Assembly (NCBI GenBank): GCA_017936375.1
Contig: JAGBFR010000016.1
Coordinates: 1-56,572, forward strand
Direction: 5' to 3'
Source: Clostridia bacterium
GTDB lineage: Bacteria > Bacillota > Clostridia > Christensenellales > Aristaeellaceae
Length of the DNA stretch: 56,572 nt
Shown: in pieces, positions 5,622-12,402 of the stretch
How positions within the stretch are numbered: the first letter of the stretch is position 1
Layout: each line of letters starts with the position of its first letter
Notes under the pieces: model-generated
Told to the model about the DNA's origin: nothing
The model's database searches: none
Seen by the model: the letters and a program-made list of their open reading frames with translations, nothing else
Position numbers and translations under genes: made by a program

Positions 5622-6205
5622 AGGGCAGCACCTGCCTCCGCCGCAATCAGCTTGTCCAGCAGTTCGTAATAGACAGACTTGTACGTCTCACAGCAGGTGA
5701 CCTCCAGCTGCAATTCAGCAACGCTGTCATTCAGGCTTTCGTTGACCTTCTTCTGCGCCTTCAGTTCAGTCGTGACATCCTCCAGCATCTTCTTCATGCT
5801 GTCATGGTCTTCCCTCAGTTTGGCATTCTCAAGCCACAAGTCTTCCGCATCCTCGTCCACGGAAGCCGCAAAGCCCAGCGCATCAGCCACAGCCTTCTGC
5901 ACCGCTTCAAATTCTTTCTTTGGCAGGGTCTTGACGTAGCAGCCAAGACGGTTATGGAACAGATAGCCAAGCATGGCGGGATTGGTGAACATCACCTCAC
6001 GGCAGGTTACGGGGATGGAGCCGTCACAGTCACGGTTGGTCAGCTTCAGACCCGTGCATACATGGCTATTGACGGCCAGCAGCACCCAGTAATCATCATC
6101 CCTGTCACCCTGCGTCCAGATTTCGCCGGGGTTCGCATGGGTCATGCCTTCATAGGCGGTCATATCCACATAGCCGGAGCCATTGCGCAGCATTTCATTC
6201 ATCAT
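5618..6205 (-). CDS. Phage protein with C-terminal coiled coil, unknown function
   Basis: 195 residues from ATG 6205 (SD GGAGAATG). The N-terminal half (EIWTQGDRDDDYWVLLAVNS...CTGLKLTNRD) looks like a small beta barrel related to prophage PemK/MazF-like folds of unknown role. The C-terminal half (DLWLENAKLREDHDSMKKML onward) is a continuous coiled coil, suggesting an oligomer or adaptor. It lies between the replisome organizer and the helicase loader in the same operon, so a replication accessory role is plausible but not shown. Confidence 0.55.
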   Translation of the reverse strand: MMNEMLRNGSGYVDMTAYEGMTHANPGEIWTQGDRDDDYWVLLAVNSHVCTGLKLTNRDCDGSIPVTCREVMFTNPAMLGYLFHNRLGCYVKTLPKKEFEAVQKAVADALGFAASVDEDAEDLWLENAKLREDHDSMKKMLEDVTTELKAQKKVNESLNDSVAELQLEVTCCETYKSVYYELLDKLIAAEAGAAL

Positions 6206-6208
6206 ATG

Positions 6209-7087
6209 TCATTCTCCTTCTGCCGCCCATTCAGCGGCCATGTTGTAAAATTCGTTCATCTCGTCAGCCTTGCTGGCCTTCCTGTACGGCTGGGCATCCT
6301 GACGGGGGAGCGGGACAGGCTGGGCCTTTGCCAGCTTGTCAAAGATGATCCCTTTCCAGCCGCTGGCCATGCACAGGTCAATCAGGTCAATCAGGGCAGG
6401 TTCCCCGTATTCCATGGCTTTGTTCTCCACCTGACGAAGCAGGGACTTCAGGCCCGTTTCCTTGTAGCCTTCCTTCCGCTCCGTCTTGTAGGTGATCCAT
6501 TCGGCCATCTTTGCCTTCAGGGCATCCGTCATGGTATACTCAGGTATCAGGCGTTCAAGGAGGGTGTGGGGGGATTCCTTCACACTCTTTTTCTTCTTCT
6601 TCTCTTTTTCTTTATCTCTTTCTTCTTCTTTATCTGTTGCGTTAGGTTGCGTTACAGTAACGTTATGCCTAACGTTAGGATTATCCTCTGAAGCGGGCAG
6701 GGCTTTCTTTTTGTCGTACCACTTCTTCTGACGCAGCCTGTTCTGCTCTCTGATCTTGTCCATACCCTCAATGTTCTGGTATTCGTTCCATCCGGCGATG
6801 GAGAAATAGCCCTGATCCGTCACCACCATGTTGAACTGCTCCAGAGCCTGAAGGGCCAGCTTCACGGTGTTTTCCTCAAAGCCCAGTTCATCGGCCAGCA
6901 TCTTGGGCGTGTAGGGGATGTTTTCCGTCAGGAAGATCATCCCTCCAGCGTTGCATCTCCCTGCCATGGTCAGCAGCATCACCCAAATCAGCACGATGTT
7001 GTTGCCGTCAGGAAGCTTGCGCAGGTGCTTGATTTTCCTGTTGTCGAACATGTCCGTGGTGATTTTCACCCATTTCACTTCAGCCAT
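6209..7087 (-). CDS. Phage replisome organizer
   Basis: 292 residues from ATG 7087 (MAEVKWVKITTDMFDNRKIK), with SD AAGGAAG upstream. The N-terminal 120 residues are a winged-helix domain of the phage replisome organizer family (VKITTDMFDNRKIKHLRKLP and ADELGFEENTVKLALQALEQ), which binds the origin. A very charged linker (EEERDKEKEKKKKKSVKE) leads to a DnaD-like C-terminal helical domain. Phage origins of this type often lie inside this gene; I saw no clear iterons here. Stop and the next start are 4 bases apart. Confidence 0.82.
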   Translation of the reverse strand: MAEVKWVKITTDMFDNRKIKHLRKLPDGNNIVLIWVMLLTMAGRCNAGGMIFLTENIPYTPKMLADELGFEENTVKLALQALEQFNMVVTDQGYFSIAGWNEYQNIEGMDKIREQNRLRQKKWYDKKKALPASEDNPNVRHNVTVTQPNATDKEEERDKEKEKKKKKSVKESPHTLLERLIPEYTMTDALKAKMAEWITYKTERKEGYKETGLKSLLRQVENKAMEYGEPALIDLIDLCMASGWKGIIFDKLAKAQPVPLPRQDAQPYRKASKADEMNEFYNMAAEWAAEGE

Positions 7088-7115
7088 CCTCATCACTTCC
7101 TTCCTTTGAATTTTC

Positions 7116-7526
7116 TCATTCTCTCGGAACGACCTTAAAGCATATCATGCGGTACTTGTCCCGGCTTTTGACAAGCCTGTGTGTCTGTAATAGTGCGTCA
7201 ATTCTATCAAGGCAGAAGTATGCATCCTTTTCACACTCCTTGTATTCCTTGTCGAATTGCGGGCAGTCGGGGCAGACAAATGTGTGGCAGAAATCATGGC
7301 AAGCATAGTGGAAATCGTCTTTACCAACTCCGTCCCAAGGATCAATAAAATCCCATAGCTCGTTTACGATAAAATCGCAGCGTTCATGAGATTTCCAATC
7401 AAAGAAAACATCGTCCTTGTATGCGCCATAGATGTATTTTTCGCCCCTTTTGATGATGCCGCCGCAATAATCGCATGTATGCGTTTTTCTTGCTGTTCGC
7501 TCTGAACGTCTTAAACACTCAGTCAT
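7116..7526 (-). CDS. Cysteine-rich zinc-binding phage protein
   Basis: 136 residues, SD AAGGAG 6 bases before ATG 7526. Contains CDYCGG near the N-terminus and a second cluster, CHDFCHTFVCPDCPQFDKEY followed by KEC, so at least one and probably two zinc sites. The middle (WKSHERCDFIVNELWDFIDP) is aromatic and acidic. First of a run of small zinc-ribbon genes between replication genes and the rest of the early operon. Family of unknown function. Confidence 0.6.
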   Translation of the reverse strand: MTECLRRSERTARKTHTCDYCGGIIKRGEKYIYGAYKDDVFFDWKSHERCDFIVNELWDFIDPWDGVGKDDFHYACHDFCHTFVCPDCPQFDKEYKECEKDAYFCLDRIDALLQTHRLVKSRDKYRMICFKVVPRE

Positions 7527-7535
7527 ACGTTCTCC

Positions 7536-7826
7536 TTATTCGATTTCCGGCATATCGTCCATCTTTGATCCGCAGTGCTGGCAGTAGGGCGTGTATCCGC
7601 TCCCAGCTGCCTTGCCGCCGCAGTTGTCGCAGAAGAACCATCCGGCATTATAGAACCAGTGAGAAGAACCGGGTGTGCGCACCGTCACGCTGGGTGCCCT
7701 CCGCACGATTTCAAGCGCTCCTTTGAAGCCGCCCTTCCTTGCCGGGGTGTAGGTGCGCTTCATCTCCGCATGCAGGGCAGAGATGGCATCACTGCGCCGG
7801 ATCAGGTCACTGTCCGCTGTCATCAT
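7536..7826 (-). CDS. Small zinc-ribbon phage protein
   Basis: About 96 residues from ATG 7826 (MMTADSDLIRRSDAISALHA). The motif DLIRRSDAISAL is typical of a family of short prophage proteins from gut Clostridia that end in a two-knuckle zinc ribbon; here the knuckles are CDNCGG and CQHCGS. Overlaps the end of the upstream gene by 20 bases. The SD is weak, so translation probably depends on coupling. Function unknown. Confidence 0.6.
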   Translation of the reverse strand: MMTADSDLIRRSDAISALHAEMKRTYTPARKGGFKGALEIVRRAPSVTVRTPGSSHWFYNAGWFFCDNCGGKAAGSGYTPYCQHCGSKMDDMPEIE

Positions 7827-8274
7827 CAGGCTCACCGTCCATTCGAACACCGCAAGCGGGGCAATGTTCCGGGTTTTTATAGCTATCAGTGTCCCTTCTC
7901 ATGAAGACAATCTCATCCGAAAAGGTTGCACCACATTCAGAACACTTGATGTCTGTGCGTTCATCCAGCCATCGGCCATGGCCGTTACACCGCTCCACAG
8001 GCTCATCTGCGTCTGCGTAATACACCGCACAGCGTTTGGTTTTAACACCTTCGTCAAGGATGATTCTATCCTCCCATTCGTCAACATTCTTGACGCTTAT
8101 AAAGGACGTGTTTCCTTCGTGCTGTACATGCACAGCGTCGATGGTTTGCCGCCTGTCCACAATGTTTATGGCTTCACCAAGCGCCGCCGCATAAGTTGAA
8201 TGGCCGTTATCCTGCATGTGGTTTGCAAAATAGATTAACTGTGCTTTCAGCGAATCCGCATCAATCGGCCGCAT
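7807..8274 (-). CDS. Zinc-ribbon phage protein
   Basis: 155 residues. Strong SD AGGAGGG before ATG 8274. The N-terminus MRPIDADSLKAQLIYFANHM matches a very common prophage protein type beginning RPIDADxLK; the C-terminal third carries a zinc ribbon (CSECGATF and CPACGVRMDG) like that of its downstream neighbour. Overlaps genes on both sides. Function unknown; paralogy to 7536..7826 in the C-terminal module is visible. Confidence 0.6.
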   Translation of the reverse strand: MRPIDADSLKAQLIYFANHMQDNGHSTYAAALGEAINIVDRRQTIDAVHVQHEGNTSFISVKNVDEWEDRIILDEGVKTKRCAVYYADADEPVERCNGHGRWLDERTDIKCSECGATFSDEIVFMRRDTDSYKNPEHCPACGVRMDGEPDDDSGQ

Positions 8275-8461
8275 TTCCGTCCCTCCTGTTCCATAATCTT
8301 GCTACACGACTTCCTTCGCTTCTAGACGTTCCAACTGCATCCATCTTCAGGTTGCAGTTATGGCATTTGATGCGTTCAACCCAGAAGAAGCCTTCACAGA
8401 AATGCTCATAAGTCGGCAAGTCCCCGCAGAATGGGCAAGGCTTGAATTTAACCTGTGCCAT
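8261..8461 (-). CDS. Lar-like restriction alleviation protein
   Basis: 66 residues from ATG 8461 (MAQVKFKPCPFCGDLPTYEH), SD GGAGGTG 6 bases upstream. CPFCG near the N-terminus, CHNCN in the middle and the ending SRVARLWNRRDGN fit the Lar family (CPFCG...W..R), small zinc proteins named after the Rac prophage protein that reduces type I restriction. Family match is moderate, and many members have no tested activity. It is the only gene in the early operon with a recognisable anti-restriction link. Confidence 0.65.
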   Translation of the reverse strand: MAQVKFKPCPFCGDLPTYEHFCEGFFWVERIKCHNCNLKMDAVGTSRSEGSRVARLWNRRDGNAAD

Positions 8462-8588
8462 ACTCTTCACCTCCAGCAGGTTCCCATTTTGTGCATTCGC
8501 CGTCCTGGATGCACCCTATGCACAGATAGTGGATGGATGCACCCAGGGGCGAACGGTATTTGCATGTAGCGCAGCAGTGCTTCTGCAT
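8448..8588 (-). CDS. 46-residue cysteine-rich phage protein
   Basis: Starts MQKHCCATCKYRSPLGASIH and ends AGGEEYGTG. Five or six cysteines (CCATCKY, CIGC, GEC) suggest a zinc knuckle. Starts right after the stop at 8594 and overlaps the Lar-like gene by 14 bases, so it fills a gap in the coupled operon. A GTG at 8597, four bases inside the previous gene, is another possible start. No family recognised. Confidence 0.45.
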   Translation of the reverse strand: MQKHCCATCKYRSPLGASIHYLCIGCIQDGECTKWEPAGGEEYGTG

Positions 8589-8593
8589 GGCCG

Positions 8594-8962
8594 TCACTTC
8601 GGAAGGCCCTCATATTCCCAGTGCGGATGCCCCGTCTTGGTCAGGCATTCATCGCACTTCTCGCCGTTCCAGTGCTTGCAGACCCCGCAGTCACCCTGCA
8701 TCTGGATCTTCATCAGGTCAATCTGCCCCTCCAGCTGCTGGATGAGGGCACCATGGCGAAGCACGGCACCAATGGCAAGTTCTCTGCATTTGTCCCAGAA
8801 TGCGTTCCAATCTTCAAACGGGAATTCTGCGTTCCTATAATCCGGCCTAGTTTCCTTTGGGCCGCAGGAAAGGCAGTTATCGCATTTCATCCAGATGTGA
8901 ACGGAATCTGCATCAAGCCGCATTTTCTCCCCGCAGTATGGGCATTTCGGAAGTGGATTCAT
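8594..8962 (-). CDS. Zinc-ribbon phage protein
   Basis: 122 residues from ATG 8962 (MNPLPKCPYCGEKMRLDADS), SD AAGGAGGG 8 bases upstream. N-terminal ribbon (CPYCGEK, CDNCLSCG), then a segment FEDWNAFWDKC resembling restriction-alleviation-type proteins, and a C-terminal module CGVCKHWNGEKCDEC ending HWEYEGLPK. That last module recurs in the neighbour 8965..9372 (CGNCKH...HWEWRGMPD), so the two share a common domain. Function unknown. Confidence 0.6.
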   Translation of the reverse strand: MNPLPKCPYCGEKMRLDADSVHIWMKCDNCLSCGPKETRPDYRNAEFPFEDWNAFWDKCRELAIGAVLRHGALIQQLEGQIDLMKIQMQGDCGVCKHWNGEKCDECLTKTGHPHWEYEGLPK

Positions 8963-8964
8963 GG

Positions 8965-9372
8965 TCAGCCCTCCTTGTCCGGCATACCGCGCCATTCCCA
9001 GTGGTTATTGTCCGGCTCATAGATGTCACAAGTCTTGCATGGACAGCTTTCGATATAGCAATCATCACAAAGGAAATCATTGTCTTTGCAGTCAGGCTTC
9101 GAACCTCCGTGCTTGCAGTTTCCACAACCAGAAAAGGTCTTCAATTCCTTCAGCATTGCATCCCGCTCATTCAGAACGTTTTCCAGCACAGCAGTCAGCC
9201 GTTCAATCAGGTCGTTATCGTCACGCTGTTTCTCCTTGAGATAAGCGTCAATGGCTTCCGCAATCGTTGCGTATGCTTTCGGCCTGATCGTGTGGATTTC
9301 TTCATTCGCCACAAACATCATCGGATGTCCAGCACGGTCAAGCAGTTCCTTGATCCTGTCAAACGTTGTCAT
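8965..9372 (-). CDS. Phage protein with coiled coil and cysteine-rich C-terminus
   Basis: 135 residues from ATG 9372 (MTTFDRIKELLDRAGHPMMF), SD GGGAGGG. The middle is helical (LIERLTAVLENVLNERDAML); the C-terminal 45 residues hold eight or more cysteines (CGNCKHGG, CKDND, CDDCYIESCPCKTC) and end NNHWEWRGMPDKEG, like the ending of 8594..8962. A zinc cluster on a helical dimer is likely. Function unknown. Confidence 0.55.
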   Translation of the reverse strand: MTTFDRIKELLDRAGHPMMFVANEEIHTIRPKAYATIAEAIDAYLKEKQRDDNDLIERLTAVLENVLNERDAMLKELKTFSGCGNCKHGGSKPDCKDNDFLCDDCYIESCPCKTCDIYEPDNNHWEWRGMPDKEG

Positions 9373-9374
9373 CT

Positions 9375-9569
9375 TCAGCCCTCCCACTTCTGTTCAAGCC
9401 ATCTGACTTTGCATTCCTCGCAGACGGTCATGTCCTTCGGGTTTCCGTCCCATGCGCAGTCCCTTGCGCTGGTGCATTCGATGTAATTGGCAATCGACAC
9501 CTTTTCTTCCCAGTCAAGGATGTCAAAGTTGTTCAGGGCATCGGCCAGCGCCCGTGCATTCGTCAGCAT
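9375..9569 (-). CDS. 64-residue phage protein with Cys pair
   Basis: Starts MLTNARALADALNNFDILDW and ends CEECKVRWLEQKWEG. CTSARDC and CEEC could bind one zinc. The start overlaps the stop of the frameshifted gene upstream by 7 bases, giving coupling rather than a strong SD (only AAGAG). No family recognised; it fits the series of small zinc proteins. Confidence 0.5.
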   Translation of the reverse strand: MLTNARALADALNNFDILDWEEKVSIANYIECTSARDCAWDGNPKDMTVCEECKVRWLEQKWEG

Positions 9570-9873
9570 CTCTTGAACACCTTGCCTTTCCCGTTGTCCC
9601 GGTTGGCCTTCTTTTCCCTGGCGGCTTTTAAGTGCCGCTCCTCAATGGCCCATTCATCCTCCAGCTTGGCCAGAAATGCCTTGCCGTCCATATTGGTCAA
9701 GGTGCCGAAGAGCGGGGATAGAAAGAAGCGCTCACAATCGGCCAGCATGTACTGCTGTACATCGTGTCCGGGCACTGGAACAGCCGCTTCTTGGCAATCC
9801 TCCAGTCCTGCACGGCCTTCTTCACAATGCCGTTCACAAGGCGAATGCAGCCCTGCTCATCAAGATTCATCAT
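9563..9873 (-). pseudogene. Small phage protein broken by a frameshift
   Basis: Frame 1 starts at ATG 9873 (or 9870) with SD AAAGGA and reads MMNLDEQGCIRLVNGIVKKA, then VQDWRIAKKRLFQCPDT before leaving the family pattern and stopping at 9697. A second frame (from about 9770 to the stop at 9563) continues it: ADCERFFLSPLFGTLTNMDG, then KAFLAKLEDEW. In the common prophage family, a helix like the first is followed directly by an ERFF...L...D...L...L segment like the second, so one intact protein of about 100 residues was probably encoded. The shift lies around 9745..9775. No clear slippery heptamer, so mutation or assembly error is more likely than programmed shifting. Confidence 0.6.
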
Positions 9874-9886
9874 GCGTTTTCCTTTC

Positions 9887-10369
9887 TCAGTCCATGAGGG
9901 CACTGAAGTCAACCCCGGCCCAGCTTTTGCCTTCCCGGTCATAGGCCAGCAGGTGGTCAAGCGACCTGCCCAGCTTGCATGCACGGCAGTTCTCCTTGAA
10001 GCACATCTTGCACTGCTCATGAGCAAAATACAGCGCCGCATGCAGGTCATCCGCAGCCACCACGATTTCGTTCTTTTCGACCATCCGCATCCGGGGCCGG
10101 ATGAGGATGTCAAAATGCGTGTGCTTGGCCTGACGCTTGACGGCTTCCCGCTTTTCCTCCGGCACCGTGGCGATGATGTGCCGCATCAGCTTATTGCCCA
10201 CGCTCAGAAGCAGATGCAGGTCACGCTTGCCGTTCGGAATCGCCTTGATCCGCTGGGCCATCCGCTCTTCTGCGATTTCAAACTGTCCAAGACCTGCGAA
10301 CATGCCATAGATGTTCTTGTATTGGTCTTCCGATACCCGGAAGGTGGGGAGGTCATAATTCTCCTTCAT
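9887..10369 (-). CDS. Phage protein of unknown function
   Basis: About 160 residues from ATG 10369 (MKENYDLPTFRVSEDQYKNI); AAGGA lies 10 bases upstream. Mostly helical, with RDLHLLLSVGNKLMRHIIAT and, near the C-terminus, CKMCFKENCRACKLGRSLDH, which suggests a zinc or metal site. It overlaps the preceding 56-residue membrane gene by 17 bases. No family recognised. Confidence 0.55.
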   Translation of the reverse strand: MKENYDLPTFRVSEDQYKNIYGMFAGLGQFEIAEERMAQRIKAIPNGKRDLHLLLSVGNKLMRHIIATVPEEKREAVKRQAKHTHFDILIRPRMRMVEKNEIVVAADDLHAALYFAHEQCKMCFKENCRACKLGRSLDHLLAYDREGKSWAGVDFSALMD

Positions 10370-10523
10370 CCCGCTTGTCCTTCCTCTCTTCGAGCCACTT
10401 TTCATGCTCCCATTTCAGGGTGATATCGTACATCTCCACATCATCACTGCGGTCATTCCTGCCCATGCAGTAGGCCACACAGTGGGTGATGAGCAGACAG
10501 AGCAGCCACCACAGATCCATCAT
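10353..10523 (-). CDS. 56-residue single-span membrane protein
   Basis: Starts MMDLWWLLCLLITHCVAYCM, a hydrophobic N-terminal segment of about 20 residues, then a charged tail (EKWLEERKDKRDEGEL). SD GGAGGTG is well placed before ATG 10523. Overlaps genes on both sides (4 bases upstream, 17 downstream). Topology inside-tail is likely. Such tiny membrane genes in early operons are usually of unknown role. Confidence 0.55.
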   Translation of the reverse strand: MMDLWWLLCLLITHCVAYCMGRNDRSDDVEMYDITLKWEHEKWLEERKDKRDEGEL

Positions 10524-10744
10524 CCGCACACCTCCAATTCGAAAATGTTCATCTGGCCTTCCAGTTCAGGCTGGGCAAACATGCCTTCCTGCTCCCCGGC
10601 CAGCCCTTTCCTGTGCCGCCACAGACGGCATTCCCGGCTTGTGCATGTGTCTACAAGCTTCCGGCTTCCGCACATGCAGTCAAGGCACTTGGCCCGAATG
10701 TCAGCAAGCAGTACGTCCGTGCTGACCGTGTGCCCTCTTCGCAT
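10520..10744 (-). CDS. Cysteine-rich small phage protein
   Basis: About 74 residues from ATG 10744 (MRRGHTVSTDVLLADIRAKC). The core IRAKCLDCMCGSRKLVDTCT followed by RECRLWRHRKG matches a widespread prophage protein type (IRAKCLDC....V..C....CPL...R.G) that probably binds zinc. Overlaps the next gene by 4 bases and the previous (membrane) gene by 44. Function unknown. Confidence 0.6.
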   Translation of the reverse strand: MRRGHTVSTDVLLADIRAKCLDCMCGSRKLVDTCTSRECRLWRHRKGLAGEQEGMFAQPELEGQMNIFELEVCG

Positions 10745-10871
10745 CCTCCGGCTTCCTTTCTCCCTCACGCATCATGTCCATGGCGCAGACCACGCCGAAC
10801 AGCCCGGTGATAATCAGAGCGCCCGCCAGCAGGATGCTGGCCGCAATCCAGAAAAACTGCATAAAGTCCAT
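10701..10871 (-). CDS. 56-residue single-span membrane protein
   Basis: Starts MDFMQFFWIAASILLAGALI with one clear membrane helix (about residues 5-30), then a hydrophilic tail EGERKPEDAKRAHGQHGRTA. SD AAGGAG lies 8 bases before ATG 10871. Its last 44 bases overlap the next gene in another frame. Second tiny membrane gene of this operon; no family recognised. Confidence 0.55.
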   Translation of the reverse strand: MDFMQFFWIAASILLAGALIITGLFGVVCAMDMMREGERKPEDAKRAHGQHGRTAC

Positions 10872-10873
10872 GG

Positions 10874-11026
10874 TCACTTCTCCTTTTCAAATTCTCGCTT
10901 GTAATCGTCCGCAAGATACACAATCTGCCCCTTGGCCGTGCATATGCAGACCAGCCGTCCGTTTCGCTTATTGATCGGGGATGCCGCCCGGCTGGGCGGC
11001 TTGTCCCTTCTTGTGTCAAGCTTCAT
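10874..11026 (-). CDS. 50-residue basic phage protein
   Basis: Starts MKLDTRRDKPPSRAASPINK and ends LADDYKREFEKEK. SD-like GGGGTG 6 bases before ATG 11026, which overlaps the stop of the gene upstream. The N-terminus is basic and probably disordered; the rest (RLVCICTAKGQIVYLADDYK) is a likely beta hairpin plus helix. No family recognised; coding status rests on position in the packed operon. Confidence 0.45.
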   Translation of the reverse strand: MKLDTRRDKPPSRAASPINKRNGRLVCICTAKGQIVYLADDYKREFEKEK

Positions 11027-11180
11027 ACTTGGCACCCCTGACGTATTCAAGCACCCGCTCTTCATTGACCAGACGGTGTGCGTCAATCGGATCTTCTGCC
11101 GCCAGTTCCGGGTATTTCGCCTGAATCAACTGCCTGTTGCGTCTCACGCTCTCAAAGGGCGGGAAGCCGTATTCCTTCAT
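11016..11180 (-). CDS. 54-residue phage protein
   Basis: Starts MKEYGFPPFESVRRNRQLIQ and ends ERVLEYVRGAKYEA. There is no good SD; ATG 11180 lies inside the end of the preceding gene and probably relies on coupling. Helical and charged. It fits exactly between two coupled neighbours, which supports it as a gene. No family recognised. Confidence 0.4.
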   Translation of the reverse strand: MKEYGFPPFESVRRNRQLIQAKYPELAAEDPIDAHRLVNEERVLEYVRGAKYEA

Positions 11181-11349
11181 ATTCAGCAGGAAGCGGGGGC
11201 ACCGTCAGGCTCTTCAGGTCGGGGCAGTCGCTCCGCTCTGCGATGTATTCCAGCACTTTGAGGTATAGGAAGCTGTCACTGTTGCGGGTTCGCTTGTCTT
11301 CCTCCAGCACATGCTTGACGATGTGCGCCGTGGCCTTGAGATTATCCAC
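11152..11349 (-). CDS. 65-residue phage protein (early-operon family)
   Basis: From GTG 11349 (MDNLKATAHIVKHVLEEDKR). AAGGTG lies about 7 bases upstream; the longer open frame upstream overlaps another gene and is not needed. The pattern IVKHVLEEDKRTRNSDSFLY followed by LKVLEY is shared by many small proteins of Firmicutes prophages of unknown function (a helical domain with an arRNsD.yLyl motif). Overlaps both neighbours. Confidence 0.55.
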   Translation of the reverse strand: MDNLKATAHIVKHVLEEDKRTRNSDSFLYLKVLEYIAERSDCPDLKSLTVPPLPAEYEGIRLPAL

Positions 11350-11827
11350 ACGGTTCACCTTCCTTTCTGTATGTGTTCCCCCAGTCGCATCTGATCGGAA
11401 GAATAATGCCGACCGGGATGTCATCCTTGGGTGTTGCGCCCTTTTCTGTCACGGCAATCATGCCAATCTCGTCCTCTCCCTGCCAGAATCTTGGGTTCTG
11501 GAAGTTGGCAAGGAAGGCGTTGTTCACGAACACGTTCTTGCCGGATGCCTTCAGTCTGCGGTACATCCGCTTATCTCCGAAGCCGCCGCCATGGTAATCA
11601 TCAGTCAGGAAAATCTCATTTTCCGGCTTGATAAGTTCGGAATAGTTCAGCGGCTGCATCTGCATGCACTTGCCCGCATTGAATGAGATGGCAGAAAGGG
11701 GAAAGATGTACCCCATGTATCCATCAGCGGTGACGAATACATGCGTGTCATCCACGGGGAAAAAGTATACTCTTTCGCCCCTGACCATCTTGTTGAACAC
11801 TTCTCTTTCGGCTCTGATGATATTCAT
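11342..11827 (-). CDS. Phage protein of unknown function, 161 residues
   Basis: Starts MNIIRAEREVFNKMVRGERV; ATG overlaps the stop of the ThyX-like gene (ATGA). Predicted mixed alpha/beta: FFPVDDTHVFVTADGYMGYI then IFLTDDYHGGGFGDKRMYRR and DEIGMIAVTEK. A regulator or substrate-binding domain is possible, but no family is recognised. Translational coupling to 11824..12402 suggests they act together. Confidence 0.55.
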   Translation of the reverse strand: MNIIRAEREVFNKMVRGERVYFFPVDDTHVFVTADGYMGYIFPLSAISFNAGKCMQMQPLNYSELIKPENEIFLTDDYHGGGFGDKRMYRRLKASGKNVFVNNAFLANFQNPRFWQGEDEIGMIAVTEKGATPKDDIPVGIILPIRCDWGNTYRKEGEPCG

Positions 11828-12402
11828 ACAGCTTCATATTCCTTCCCCGTAATCATGAAGGAGCAGGGCAGGGTTTCCATCCAGCGGCAGAATTCCTGCC
11901 ACTCCGGCAGTCGGTGATTCTTCCTCTGCTGGTAGATGGTCTTCAGCTGCCTGTAATTCATGGTCATTCTGGCCGTCAGCCGGAAGCCCGTGGGGATGTT
12001 GTACAGCACCTTCAGATAGTTTTCGGGGGTCGGCCCGTCCAGGTGCTGTCTGATGAGGTTTTCGCAGACCTTGATGATTTCAGGGCTGACGTACTCATTG
12101 CACTGCGCTTCAAGGTCAAACTTGGTGATGCGGTGCATCGTGGACTGACTTGACACGAAGTCAAAGAAGTGATACCGCTCCGCTTCCACCCATGCCTTGA
12201 TGGAAAAGGTCAGGTCAAACTGGACGATGATGCCCGTCGGGAACTGGTCATGTCCCGTCCCCGGTGCGCATCCGGCAAGCCGGATCACCCTTTCCGTGAT
12301 GACGGGGGAACAGCTTTCCGTGTCCACGGCCATGGGGTACTTGCTAGCCTTCACGCTGTCAGCGATGCCAAACACGGAGCAATTGTCAACTATACTTGTC
12401 AT
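11824..12402 (-). CDS. ThyX-like phage protein with altered motif
   Basis: 192 residues. Seems a distant relative of flavin-dependent thymidylate synthase: GHDQFPTGIIVQFDLTFSIK lines up with the ThyX GHETPFEH...F.F part, AERYHFFDFVSSQSTMHRIT with the RHRxxSxNxxSxR signature, and LYNIPTGFRLTARMTMNYRQ with the LP.....F..T.N.R.L segment. The signature is stretched (R-Y-H...SSQS...H-R), so normal dUMP methylation cannot be assumed. The N-terminus SVKASKYPMAVDTESCSPVI is not standard ThyX. Neighbour of a MazG-like nucleotide hydrolase. Homology is my reading of patterns; activity unknown. Confidence 0.5.
   Translation of the reverse strand: MTSIVDNCSVFGIADSVKASKYPMAVDTESCSPVITERVIRLAGCAPGTGHDQFPTGIIVQFDLTFSIKAWVEAERYHFFDFVSSQSTMHRITKFDLEAQCNEYVSPEIIKVCENLIRQHLDGPTPENYLKVLYNIPTGFRLTARMTMNYRQLKTIYQQRKNHRLPEWQEFCRWMETLPCSFMITGKEYEAV

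Noticed and set aside
9697-10113. A 138-residue leftward frame covering the start of the frameshifted gene
   Set aside because: Its upstream part lies out of frame over 9887..10369; only the segment from ATG 9873 fits the phage family.
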